Source of the DNA: Clostridiaceae bacterium
GTDB taxonomy: Bacteria; Bacillota; Clostridia; Lachnospirales; Lachnospiraceae
NCBI GenBank assembly: GCA_910575585.1
Contig: CAJTGF010000016.1
Span: 1 to 64,000, forward strand
Direction of reading: 5' to 3'
DNA: 64,000 nucleotides
A program made the position numbers and the translations under genes. Of this stretch, positions 43,737 through 52,232 are shown in pieces; the first letter of the stretch is position 1, and each line of letters begins with the position of its first letter. Under the pieces are notes generated by a model that worked only from the letters and a program-made list of their open reading frames with translations, was not told the DNA's origin and made no database searches.

Positions 43737-44514
43737 AATACTCGGAAGAAAGCAGCGGATCAAAAATTCTGAATGGATCGAGGCATTCGCAAAGATCGAG
43801 CAGGCAGTGAGCCGGAAAGAGCTGGATCAGCTGGTGGATAAAACCGTGAAGGAGATCAAAAAGAAAACCAGGGGCAAGAAAGCCGCATATGCATGGAGCG
43901 GCGGAAAGGATTCCCTGGTCCTGGGGGAAATCTGCCGTATGGCGGGGATAGTCCCCTGTGTGCTCGTTATCTGCAATTTGGAGTACAAAGCGTTTATAGA
44001 ATGGGTGGATGCTCATAAGCCTCCGGAATTGTCCATAATCAACACAGGACAGGACATGAAATGGCTGGCCGCCCATCCGCAGATGCTTTTCCCACAGGAC
44101 AGCAAATATGCGTCTATGTGGTTCCAGATTGTTCAGCATAGAGGGCAGGCGAAATATTACAAAGAGAACCAGCTGGATATGATGCTTTTGGGACGCCGGC
44201 GGGCAGATGGGAACTATGTGGGAAGGGGAGACAATATCTATACCAACAATCAGGGCGTGACGAGATACAGCCCGCTCTCCGACTGGACACATGAACAGAT
44301 GCTGGCATATATCCATTATCACAATCTGGAGATGCCGCCGATCTATGACTGGAAAAACGGGTATCTCTGCGGCACGCATCCATGGCCGGCAAGGCAGTGG
44401 ACCGGAAGCGTGGAAAATGCCTGGGCAGAGATTTATGAGATAGACGGCTCTATCGTAACGGAGGCGGCAGAACATATCCAGAGCGCAAAAGACTTTCTGG
44501 ATAGTCTGAAATAA
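43729..44514 (+). CDS. PP-loop enzyme of the PAPS-reductase family (cassette pair 1)
   Basis: 261-aa protein with the ATP loop 'AWSGGKDSLVLGE' (about residue 56), 'LLGRRRADGNYVG' and 'LSDWTHEQMLAYI', matching PAPS-reductase-like ATP pyrophosphatases. It activates a substrate by adenylation; no CxxC cluster motif is obvious. The ATG at 43729 overlaps the symporter end by 8 bases, so expression is coupled. Distant from the other two PP-loop proteins. Confidence 0.72.
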   Translation: MGEILGRKQRIKNSEWIEAFAKIEQAVSRKELDQLVDKTVKEIKKKTRGKKAAYAWSGGKDSLVLGEICRMAGIVPCVLVICNLEYKAFIEWVDAHKPPELSIINTGQDMKWLAAHPQMLFPQDSKYASMWFQIVQHRGQAKYYKENQLDMMLLGRRRADGNYVGRGDNIYTNNQGVTRYSPLSDWTHEQMLAYIHYHNLEMPPIYDWKNGYLCGTHPWPARQWTGSVENAWAEIYEIDGSIVTEAAEHIQSAKDFLDSLK

Positions 44515-44525
44515 AATGTTTTCAC

Positions 44526-44569
44526 TTGACAGCACTTGCAGGCAAATGTCCGCAATGGCTGTCAATTTT
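44526..44569 (+). terminator. hairpin inside the cassette
   Basis: TTGACAGC (44526-44533) and GCTGTCAA (44558-44565) with an inner TTGC/GCAA pair, followed by TTTT. Could attenuate transcription between the first enzyme and its ParB-like partner. Confidence 0.5.
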
Positions 44570-44639
44570 GCTATTTGCAGATGGCATATAGATCATACGT
44601 TGCAGACGCTCCTACCAAATCAGTTTGGAGGATGCGGAC

Positions 44640-45266
44640 ATGAAAGTGGTAAAAATGAAATTGGCTGATCTGGTAAAGCCGGAGAAGAATGTCAGGATCC
44701 ATACAGAGCAGCAGATCAAAGAATTTCGCCGGAGCGTGGAAATGTTCGGGCAGATCAGGCCGATTGTCGTGGATGAAAAGAATATCATTCTGGCAGGGAA
44801 CGGCCTGTATGATACCCTCGTTGCGATGGGGAAGGACACGGCAGACGTGTACCAGTATGACAATCTCACTGAAAATCAGAAAAAGAAGCTGATGATCGCT
44901 GACAATAAGATTTTCAGTCTGGGGATTGAGAACCTGGAGACATTGAACAGCTTTTTGGAGGACTTGCAGGGCGATCTGGATATTCCCGGATTTGATGAAG
45001 AAATACTGAAACAGATGGTGTCGGAGGCCGAGGATATCACAAGCAAGCTTTCTGAATATGGAACCCTTGATGAAGATGAGATCCGGAGCATTAAGGAAGC
45101 AGCGGAGAAAAGGGATCAGCAGATGCAGGCCAGCCAAGGAGAGCAGCAGGCAGAACAGGCCCCGGCCGCAGTAGTGCAGCAGGAGCCGGCGGCAGACAAT
45201 GAAGATCCCACCGAGATAAGAAAATTTGTTGTCTGCCCGAAATGTGGAGAAAAAATATGGCTATAA
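44640..45266 (+). CDS. ParB/Srx-domain protein (cassette pair 1)
   Basis: 208-aa protein. Residues 1-100 form a ParB-like domain ('KLADLVKPEKNVRIHTEQQI', 'QIRPIVVDEKNIILAGNGLY', 'NLTENQKKKLMIADNK'); the part to residue 145 is helical; a Gln/Ala/Glu-rich linker leads to a C-terminal CPKCGEK half zinc site. ParB-fold proteins bind CTP or act in sulfur chemistry (Srx). The start follows GGAGG. It overlaps the next PP-loop gene by 10 bases. Confidence 0.72.
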   Translation: MKVVKMKLADLVKPEKNVRIHTEQQIKEFRRSVEMFGQIRPIVVDEKNIILAGNGLYDTLVAMGKDTADVYQYDNLTENQKKKLMIADNKIFSLGIENLETLNSFLEDLQGDLDIPGFDEEILKQMVSEAEDITSKLSEYGTLDEDEIRSIKEAAEKRDQQMQASQGEQQAEQAPAAVVQQEPAADNEDPTEIRKFVVCPKCGEKIWL

Positions 45267-46405
45267 AAAGATGCCCGGCCAGCATCGATGTGGTGGAAGC
45301 TGCAAAGATCAGGATCCGGAATGTTTTCCGAAACGGTCTCCCGGTTTATATGTCTTTCAGTGGTGGGAAAGATAGCCTTTGCCTGGCTCAGCTGGTGATG
45401 AATCTGATCCAGACTGGCGAGATCAATCCGGCGCAGCTTATTGTGCAATTCATTGATGAAGAAGCCATTTTCCCGTGCATGGAAGAAAAAGTGCGGGAAT
45501 GGCGCAAAAAATTTATGTTAGTTGGGGCAAAGTTTGAGTGGTTCTGCCTTGAGGTGAAGCACTACAACTGCTTTAATGAACTGTCCAACGATGAAACCTT
45601 TATTTGCTGGGACAGATGCAAAAAGGATGTCTGGGTAAGGCAGCCCCCATCCTTCGCAATCCGGGAGCATTCGCTTTTGCGGCCCCGCATAGATGCGTAT
45701 CAGGATTTCCTGCCGCGGCTATGCACAGATGGGATCACCATAACCGGAATCCGGACGGCGGAATCTATACAGCGCCTGCAAAATATCGCAGTAATGTTAA
45801 GAGCCGGAAAGTCCATGACGAATAAGCACCAGGTATTCCCGATTTATGACTGGACCAACAATGACGTATGGCTCTATCTCCTGCGGGAAAAGGTGGATAT
45901 TCCGGAGATATACCTGTTTTTATGGCAGTCCGGGACAAAGAAGGGGCAGCTGAGGGTATCGCAGTTTTTCTCTATCGACACAGCCAAGAGTCTTGTGAAA
46001 ATGAATGAGTATTATCCGCATCTGATGGAGCGGATCATCCGTAGGGAACCAAACGCTTATCTCGCCGCCCTCTATTGGGACAGTGAGATGTTCGGGAGAA
46101 ATACCACAGCCAGAAAGCAGAATGAAAAGGGGAGCGCTGAAAAGAATTATAAGGCGGCGCTTCTGGATCTATTCTCTGATATGGATGGGAATTTTAGGAC
46201 AGAGCACAAGCGGTATGTGGCGAACCGGTATCGCAATTTTTTTATGAGCGTTTCCGCCATTGCAGACAATAAGGACTGCAAGGCGATTTATGAAGGACTT
46301 ATATCGGGCGATCCGAAGCTGCGTTCGTTTCGGGCGCTATACCAGAGGATCTATGGGAAATACATCACAGAAGCCAAGAAAAAGGAGGGGCAGCAGAATG
46401 GATAA
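45257..46405 (+). CDS. IbrA-like PP-loop protein (cassette pair 2)
   Basis: 382-aa protein of the PAPS-reductase superfamily with 'YMSFSGGKDSLCLAQL' (ATP loop), 'QFIDEEAIFP', 'ITGIRTAESIQRL' and 'PIYDWTNNDVWLYL', and a C-terminal extension resembling DUF3440 of IbrA. IbrA/IbrB of Escherichia coli are prophage-encoded activators of eib genes; the chemistry is unknown. The next gene is the IbrB-like partner, in the same order. Confidence 0.78.
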   Translation: MAIKRCPASIDVVEAAKIRIRNVFRNGLPVYMSFSGGKDSLCLAQLVMNLIQTGEINPAQLIVQFIDEEAIFPCMEEKVREWRKKFMLVGAKFEWFCLEVKHYNCFNELSNDETFICWDRCKKDVWVRQPPSFAIREHSLLRPRIDAYQDFLPRLCTDGITITGIRTAESIQRLQNIAVMLRAGKSMTNKHQVFPIYDWTNNDVWLYLLREKVDIPEIYLFLWQSGTKKGQLRVSQFFSIDTAKSLVKMNEYYPHLMERIIRREPNAYLAALYWDSEMFGRNTTARKQNEKGSAEKNYKAALLDLFSDMDGNFRTEHKRYVANRYRNFFMSVSAIADNKDCKAIYEGLISGDPKLRSFRALYQRIYGKYITEAKKKEGQQNG

Positions 46406-46919
46406 TAAGATAGCCGGTCCTCTGTCAACGCTCCGGTGGGTAGACAGGGGGAGTGTAAAACCGAATGACTACAACCCAAACAAAGTATCAAAACAGAACC
46501 TGGCATTGCTGAAGCAATCCATACTTGCCAATGGCTGGACCCTGCCGATTGTGGTAAGGCCGGATTTCACGATCATTGACGGATTCCACAGATGGACGGT
46601 TGCCGGAGAAGAGCCTCTGGTTTCCATGCTGGACGGGAAGGTGCCGGTGGTAATTGTGGAGCATAAGGATAAGGCCGGGAATATCTATGGAACTGTTACC
46701 CATAACCGGGCGAGAGGTACGCATCTGTTGGGGCCTATGAAAGCAATCGTAAAGGAGCTGATGGCAGAGGGAAAATCCGTGGAAGAGATTGGGAAGCAAC
46801 TGGGAATGAGGCCAGAAGAAATCTTCCGGCTTTCAGAGTTCTCCAAAGAAGATTTTCTGAAAATGATGATAAAGCAGGATCAGGGGTTTTCCAAAGCGGA
46901 GTTTATAACGAAGATTTAA
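46398..46919 (+). CDS. IbrB-like ParB-domain protein (cassette pair 2)
   Basis: 173-aa ParB-type protein: 'VKPNDYNPNKVSKQNLALLK', 'PIVVRPDFTIIDGFHRWTVA' with the DGxHR-type motif, and 'HNRARGTHLLGPM'. This motif is shared by IbrB and by DndB-type (DGQHR) proteins. A helix-turn-helix-like tail ('SVEEIGKQLGMRPEEIFRLS') may bind DNA. AAGGAGGGG upstream; overlaps the IbrA-like gene. The cassette ends here. Confidence 0.78.
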   Translation: MDNKIAGPLSTLRWVDRGSVKPNDYNPNKVSKQNLALLKQSILANGWTLPIVVRPDFTIIDGFHRWTVAGEEPLVSMLDGKVPVVIVEHKDKAGNIYGTVTHNRARGTHLLGPMKAIVKELMAEGKSVEEIGKQLGMRPEEIFRLSEFSKEDFLKMMIKQDQGFSKAEFITKI

Positions 46920-46954
46920 TGTTAAATCAATCGGTATCCGTATGACACAACAAC

Positions 46955-46984
46955 GGGGGAGTGCATTGCCTCCCCCTGTTTTTA
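46955..46984 (+). terminator. terminator of the symporter cassette
   Basis: GGGGGAG (46955-46961), loop, CTCCCCC (46970-46976), then TGTTTTT. It closes the cassette 33 bases before the terminase small subunit. Confidence 0.82.
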
Positions 46985-47016
46985 TGAAAACAAAACAAAT
47001 AGCGAGGTGGTGATGA

Positions 47017-47805
47017 ATGGCAAGAGCAAGAAGCCCAAGCAGTATTGAAGCTGAAAAGCTATACCAGGATGGGATGAAACTGGTTGATATTGCGAAGAAA
47101 ATCGGTGTACCGGACAGCACTGTCCGCAGGTGGAAATCTACCCAAAAATGGGATGAAAATAAAAGCGAACAGAGTAAAAAAAAAGAAACCGAACGCTCGG
47201 ATAAAAAGAAACCGAACGCTCGGAAACCCAAAGGAGCGCCGAGAGGGAATAAGAATGCTGCTGGCCACGCCCCATCTACCCCTAAAAGAAATAAAAATGC
47301 AGAAACACATGGAGCCTATTCCAAGGTATACTGGGACACCCTGGATGATGAAGAACTGGGAATGATTGAAAGTATGGGAGATTCCGAGGAAGAACACCTG
47401 CTTATGCAGCTGCAAATGTTCTCCATACGGGAGCGCCGCCTGATGCAGAGGATCAAGCACTATCGGGAGTTGGAAGCAAAGAACCATGGGTTATCCGTAA
47501 AAGCGGCATCCAAGACCAAAAAGGTGGAGGATGTAACAGATTTTGACGGGGAGAGCGTTGGTGCCGGAAAATATAAGAAGGTGACAGAAACGAGTGTTAC
47601 CCACACGGAAGCTGTTATGAGCAGTATAATGGCCCTGGAGGCTGAATTAACCAAAGTGCAGAGGGCAAAGACAAAGACGATAGAGGCACTGGCAAAGATT
47701 AGAATGGAGAATGAAAAGCTAGAGCAGGAAACAGCGGGAAGCGATGCAGTTGATGATTGGATTTCTGCTGTTATCGGAGATGATGGTGCATATAAAAAAG
47801 AATAA
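47017..47805 (+). CDS. terminase small subunit
   Basis: 262-aa DNA-recognition subunit of the packaging motor. N-terminal helix-turn-helix ('LYQDGMKLVDIAKKIGVPDS', 'VRRWKSTQKW') as in PBSX XtmA-type proteins, then a basic linker encoded by a 23-bp tandem repeat (47185-47223), and a helical oligomerisation part. First gene of the late operon, overlapping terL. Confidence 0.85.
   Translation: MARARSPSSIEAEKLYQDGMKLVDIAKKIGVPDSTVRRWKSTQKWDENKSEQSKKKETERSDKKKPNARKPKGAPRGNKNAAGHAPSTPKRNKNAETHGAYSKVYWDTLDDEELGMIESMGDSEEEHLLMQLQMFSIRERRLMQRIKHYRELEAKNHGLSVKAASKTKKVEDVTDFDGESVGAGKYKKVTETSVTHTEAVMSSIMALEAELTKVQRAKTKTIEALAKIRMENEKLEQETAGSDAVDDWISAVIGDDGAYKKE
47185..47223 (+). repeat. tandem repeat inside the terminase small subunit gene
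   Basis: GAAACCGAACGCTCGG occurs at 47185-47200 and 47208-47223, 23 bases apart. It may be a packaging (pac-type) recognition site or a simple coding duplication. Confidence 0.6.
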
Positions 47806-49222
47806 CAATGTGATCCGCAAGCGATTCTTTCAGGAGAGGGTGCCTGTTTACCGGAAAGAGCCTGTTGTATTTGCGGGAGAGGTTTTGCTGTTTGAGCCGG
47901 ACGAATGGCAGGCAGGGGCACTGAATGACCTTGCCATAAGTTCAAAGGTTGCCATCAAATCAGGTCAAGGCGTTGGTAAGACAGGAATGGAGGCTGTGGC
48001 GTTATTGTGGTTTCTGTGCTGCTTTCCATTTCCGAGGATTGTGGCGACAGCTCCAACGAAGCAGCAGCTGCATGATGTGTTATGGTCCGAAGTCAGCAAA
48101 TGGATGAGTAAGTCTCCTTTGCTCTCGGAAATCCTAAAATGGACCAAGACATATATTTATATGCGGAATTATGAAAAGCGTTGGTTCGCGGTAGCCAGGA
48201 CCGCCACCAAGCCAGAGAACATGCAGGGATTCCACGAGGATAATATGCTTTTTATTGTAGATGAAGCTTCCGGCGTTGCGGATCCAATCATGGAAGCGAT
48301 ACTCGGCACTCTGACCGGAGAAAATAACAAATTGCTCATGTGCGGGAACCCCACAAGGACTTCCGGCACATTTTTTGACGCTTTCAATGGGGATAGAGCT
48401 CTTTATCAACGCCATACTGTATCCTCTGCGGACAGTCCCAGAACAAATAAGCAGAACATTGAGGCGTTGATACGTAAGTACGGCCGGGACAGCAATGTGG
48501 TGCTTGTTAGGGTTTACGGGGAATTTCCTAAACAGGAAGATGATGTGTTTATTATTTCGTCACTTATTGATCATTGTTGTATGTTGGACCTCCCTGAAGA
48601 TACGCCTATCAAAAGGATATCTTTCGGTGTGGACGTGGCTCGGTATGGCGGCGACGAGACGGTGATTGCGGCAAATGTCGGAGGAAGAATCACGCTTCCA
48701 GCTATATTTAGAGGACAGAGTCTTATGACGACGGTAGGGAAAATCGTCCAGCTTTATAGGCAGGCAGTTGCAGAGCATCCCACTTACAGGAAAAAGATAT
48801 ATGTGAACATAGATGACTGCGGCCTGGGCGGAGGCGTTACAGATCGGCTGGAGGAGGTAAAACGGGAGGAAAAGCTGAACCGGATGGTAATCGTTCCGGT
48901 GAACGCAGCAGGGAAGGTTCCCGAAGAAAACGTAGGCGACGGCGTGGTGAGGGCCTGCGATCTTTATGACAATATGACAACCTATCTGTGGGGGATTGTA
49001 AAGGAACTTCTGACCAGAGAAGAAATAAGTCTTCAAAATGACAATGAAATGGTAGCGCAGTTTTCATGCAGGAAATACAGGCTGACAAGCAGGGGGAAGA
49101 TGCAGCTGGAAAGCAAGGAAGAAATGAAGAAGAGGGGGATCGCCTCTCCAGACAGGGCGGATGCGGTTGCGTTATCTTGCTTTGAGAGAAAGATGTTTCA
49201 TATTGAAAGTCTGGTGGATTAG
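47780..49222 (+). CDS. terminase large subunit
   Basis: About 480-aa packaging ATPase-nuclease. Walker A 'IKSGQGVGKTGM', Walker B 'NMLFIVDEASG', coupling 'CGNPTRTSGTFF', and the RNase-H-fold nuclease with 'SFGVDVARYGGDETV', 'YVNIDDCGLGGGV' and 'ASPDRADAVALS'. All key acids are present. The start is uncertain (47744, 47780 or 47783), as none has a good ribosome site; it is coupled to terS. Standard DNA packaging role. Confidence 0.92.
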   Translation: MMVHIKKNNNVIRKRFFQERVPVYRKEPVVFAGEVLLFEPDEWQAGALNDLAISSKVAIKSGQGVGKTGMEAVALLWFLCCFPFPRIVATAPTKQQLHDVLWSEVSKWMSKSPLLSEILKWTKTYIYMRNYEKRWFAVARTATKPENMQGFHEDNMLFIVDEASGVADPIMEAILGTLTGENNKLLMCGNPTRTSGTFFDAFNGDRALYQRHTVSSADSPRTNKQNIEALIRKYGRDSNVVLVRVYGEFPKQEDDVFIISSLIDHCCMLDLPEDTPIKRISFGVDVARYGGDETVIAANVGGRITLPAIFRGQSLMTTVGKIVQLYRQAVAEHPTYRKKIYVNIDDCGLGGGVTDRLEEVKREEKLNRMVIVPVNAAGKVPEENVGDGVVRACDLYDNMTTYLWGIVKELLTREEISLQNDNEMVAQFSCRKYRLTSRGKMQLESKEEMKKRGIASPDRADAVALSCFERKMFHIESLVD

Positions 49223-49233
49223 GAGGTGAGCAA

Positions 49234-51096
49234 GTGCGGAAAAAGGAAAAAGAACAGGAAAAAATGAAACACTTTGACGGCTACAAAAATATGATGAATA
49301 AATACGGGACTAAGAGCGATGTATCAGAACAGTACCGTTTTGAGCGTGACGATCCAGTAACAGATACGGAGCTTACCCTGAATTATGAGGAAAATGGCCT
49401 TTTCTCAAAAATCATAGATATACCGGCGGATGATGCGGTAAGCAGTGGATTTTCCTATGGGCTTAGTGATTTGGATATAGAAAATTTTATTAATGATTCC
49501 CTGGATGAATTGGGGTTTGAGGAGAAAGCCTCCACGGCAATCAAGTGGGCCAGGCTTTACGGCGGTGCCCTGATGGTAATGCTCATTGATGACGGACGGG
49601 AAATGGAAGAGCCTGTTGACTGGGATAATATCCATGGGATTGATGAACTCATGGTATTTGAAAGGCCCCTGGTCACTCCGGACTACAGTACTATATACGA
49701 CCATGATCCCAAAAACCGAAAATGGTCTAAATTCGGGATGCCGGAGTTCTACACGGTTTCACCGGTGTACGGCCGTTCTTTCCGGGTTCATGAAAGCCGC
49801 TGCCTGATGTTTAAAAACGGCGCATTACCTCAATCCAGTTCCAGAACGGAATACCGCTTCTTTGGGATACCGGAATATGTCAGGGTACATAAAGCCGTGC
49901 AGGAGACGGTTACCTCCCATGGCAACGGGGCCAAGCTGCTGGACAGGGCGGTACAGGCGATCTATAAGATGAATGACCTTGCAAACCTTCTGGAAACCGA
50001 TGAGGGCGAGGATATTGTATTGAGAAGACTGCGCATTATAGACATGGCAAAGGGAATCATCAACAGCATTGCCATTGATGCCGACGGAGAGGACTATGAT
50101 TATAAGACCATCACATTTTCAGGAGTAAAAGATATCATAGATGCCGCCTGCAATATGCTCTCGGCCGTCACCAACATCCCCCAGACAAAACTGTTCGGAC
50201 GTTCCCCGGCGGGAGAGAATTCTACCGGGGAAAGCGACATGGAGAATTATTATACCTTCGTCCGAAAAATCCAGAAACTAAATCTGAAAAACAATCTGGG
50301 CACATTAATTGATGCTATTCTGGCAGCAGGGAAGTATAAGGGCGAATTTGAAGAGGTTCCGTATTACAAGCTGAAGTTTAACCCTTTGTGGAGCCTTAGC
50401 GACATGGAACAGGCATCCGTTGACAAGACGAAGGCGGAAACGGAATTCACGAAAGCGCAGACGACACAGGTTTATGTTGATATGCAGGCGCTGGAGCCTT
50501 CCGAAGTCAGAAAAAGCCTGGCAGAAAGCGGCGAATTTACGGTTAACGATATTTTAGATGAAGAGGATGACTGGAGCGCAGCGGAGGAGACAGCTCCTGA
50601 ATATGGGCAGGAGTCAGAGGAAACATCCGACACTGCCCTGTCTGCAGAGACAGATATGGGGGAGACAGGGACAGCTATGGAAATGGATGCTGTAGTACCT
50701 GGCGGCTGTGGAGTTATTGTGGTGAGGGATGGAAGAATCCTGGTTGGCAATCGAAAAGACAGCGGCCTAATCTGCGGGCCTGGAGGACATATTGAAGCCG
50801 GGGAAACGCCGGAGGAAGCAGCTATCAGAGAGGCAAGAGAAGAATTTGGCATTAATGTGGCAGAACTTCTTCCTTTTGAAATGATTTCGGATATGCCGCC
50901 AGAATACTGTACATCTCAAATATTTCTTTGTACGGAATTTTATGGAGAACCGTTTTCTTTTAATTCCGAGATGGAGAATGCAAGGTTTGAGTCTGTTTCG
51001 GAGTTGTTAAAGGATGAGCTTTTTCTGCCCTTCCGGCTATCCATAGAGACGTTTGTTGAGCGGCTTGAGAAGATGTTGATAAAGGGTGAAGCATAA
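49234..51096 (+). CDS. portal protein fused to a Nudix hydrolase
   Basis: 620-aa protein. Residues 1-430 are a DUF1073-type portal ('SKIIDIPADDAVSSGF', 'WARLYGGALMVMLIDD', 'LFGRSPAGENSTGESDMENY'). A charged linker leads to a Nudix domain (about 488-620) whose box at 517-539 fits G-x5-E-x7-RE-x-x-EE-x-G-I exactly ('GHIEAGETPEEAAIREAREE', then Phe-Gly-Ile). The portal is the packaging channel of the head; the Nudix part could cleave nucleotide diphosphates. GTG start behind AGGAGGTGAG. Confidence 0.88.
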   Translation: MRKKEKEQEKMKHFDGYKNMMNKYGTKSDVSEQYRFERDDPVTDTELTLNYEENGLFSKIIDIPADDAVSSGFSYGLSDLDIENFINDSLDELGFEEKASTAIKWARLYGGALMVMLIDDGREMEEPVDWDNIHGIDELMVFERPLVTPDYSTIYDHDPKNRKWSKFGMPEFYTVSPVYGRSFRVHESRCLMFKNGALPQSSSRTEYRFFGIPEYVRVHKAVQETVTSHGNGAKLLDRAVQAIYKMNDLANLLETDEGEDIVLRRLRIIDMAKGIINSIAIDADGEDYDYKTITFSGVKDIIDAACNMLSAVTNIPQTKLFGRSPAGENSTGESDMENYYTFVRKIQKLNLKNNLGTLIDAILAAGKYKGEFEEVPYYKLKFNPLWSLSDMEQASVDKTKAETEFTKAQTTQVYVDMQALEPSEVRKSLAESGEFTVNDILDEEDDWSAAEETAPEYGQESEETSDTALSAETDMGETGTAMEMDAVVPGGCGVIVVRDGRILVGNRKDSGLICGPGGHIEAGETPEEAAIREAREEFGINVAELLPFEMISDMPPEYCTSQIFLCTEFYGEPFSFNSEMENARFESVSELLKDELFLPFRLSIETFVERLEKMLIKGEA

Positions 51097-51104
51097 AATG
51101 AGTA

Positions 51105-51209
51105 ATGATAAGCTTTGCGAATGAGCAAGGCTTTTTCTTTTGCCTTGTAGGGGCGCTTATTGCGGCTTTATGGGGCTTTTTCATTCCAACAGTAAATTAC
51201 CTTATATAA
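51105..51209 (+). CDS. possible small membrane peptide, 34 aa
   Basis: One membrane segment ('FFFCLVGALIAALWGFFIP'). The ribosome site (AAAGGGTGA) is too far for a strong claim. The 150 bases between portal and head protein hold nothing else, apart from a CAAGGC/GCCTTG stem (51124-51149). Confidence 0.3.
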   Translation: MISFANEQGFFFCLVGALIAALWGFFIPTVNYLI

Positions 51210-51246
51210 GGTCAAAATGCCGGCCAAAAGGCGGGAAGGAGGCCAC

Positions 51247-52218
51247 ATGGATGAAGAAATAAGAAGGGATTTAATAAGGAAAAAGTTAAAAGCATCAAAT
51301 GGCGGCCAGAACTGGGTAGTTGCCAGATACCATGCCAAGTATCCTGAAAGTGGCGAACGGGAGTATATCCAGCTGTGCGATTCCTATATGGCAATAGAGA
51401 AACAAGTGCTGCTTAAGTATATTCCGGAGTTGAAATGCATCATTAGCGACGGAACGAAGCTGCACATGGATTCCATATCAGATAATGATGAAAAACGAAA
51501 AAAGAGACGGTTTGAGTATCTGGATAATACGATACGCAGGTTTCGTATTTTATTCGAGACTATCAGGCAAGAAGTGGATTCTTCATTTGGATTGTATCAT
51601 CTGTCTGGAGCGCTAAAAAGGGTTGCCGCCTTAGACCGCAAACTCTCTGTGAAAGAATGGAAAAAGACCATAGCTAGGACGCTAGGAATTGATATTCTGG
51701 AGGACTACTATTCCGGTGAATTTTACAGAGAAATGTTGGAAAAATGGGTGGCTGATAATGTCAATCTTATTACGTCCGTGAAAGACGCCTCCCTGGAGAA
51801 AATGAAAGAGATTGTATATACAAATTTTATGGAAGGCAAAAGCACGACAAGCATAATTAAAAGGATTCAGCACCAGTATGGCATGGATAAACGCCATGCC
51901 AGGATGATAGCCAGGGATCAGACCGCTAAACTGAACGCTGCATTGACAAAACATCAGCAGACGGATGCAGGGATTATACGTTATGAATGGTCAACTTCCC
52001 TGGATGTGCGGGTACGGGCCGGAGACAAGAAGGGGAAAGGGATGATTGATCCCATGGGAAATAACCACAAACGTCTGGAGGGTAAGATATTCTGTTGGGA
52101 TGATCCGCCTCTGGTGGACCGGAAGCGCGGAAGGAGATGCCATCCGGGGGAAGATTATCAGTGTCGGTGCTGCGCTCTTCCGATATTTGATTTTGATACA
52201 TTGGATTTGCCGGTGTGA
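51247..52218 (+). CDS. minor head protein / head morphogenesis (SPP1 gp7-like)
   Basis: 323-aa protein typical of phage head morphogenesis: helical N-terminus, then 'RHARMIARDQTAKLNAAL' and 'YEWSTSLDVRVRAGDKKGKG', 'HPGEDYQCRCCALPIF', the conserved Mu F/SPP1 gp7 tail. It binds the portal and helps DNA ejection or procapsid assembly. ATG at 51247 follows AAGGAGG. Confidence 0.85.
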   Translation: MDEEIRRDLIRKKLKASNGGQNWVVARYHAKYPESGEREYIQLCDSYMAIEKQVLLKYIPELKCIISDGTKLHMDSISDNDEKRKKRRFEYLDNTIRRFRILFETIRQEVDSSFGLYHLSGALKRVAALDRKLSVKEWKKTIARTLGIDILEDYYSGEFYREMLEKWVADNVNLITSVKDASLEKMKEIVYTNFMEGKSTTSIIKRIQHQYGMDKRHARMIARDQTAKLNAALTKHQQTDAGIIRYEWSTSLDVRVRAGDKKGKGMIDPMGNNHKRLEGKIFCWDDPPLVDRKRGRRCHPGEDYQCRCCALPIFDFDTLDLPV

Positions 52219-52232
52219 GGGGGAATTTTTAA

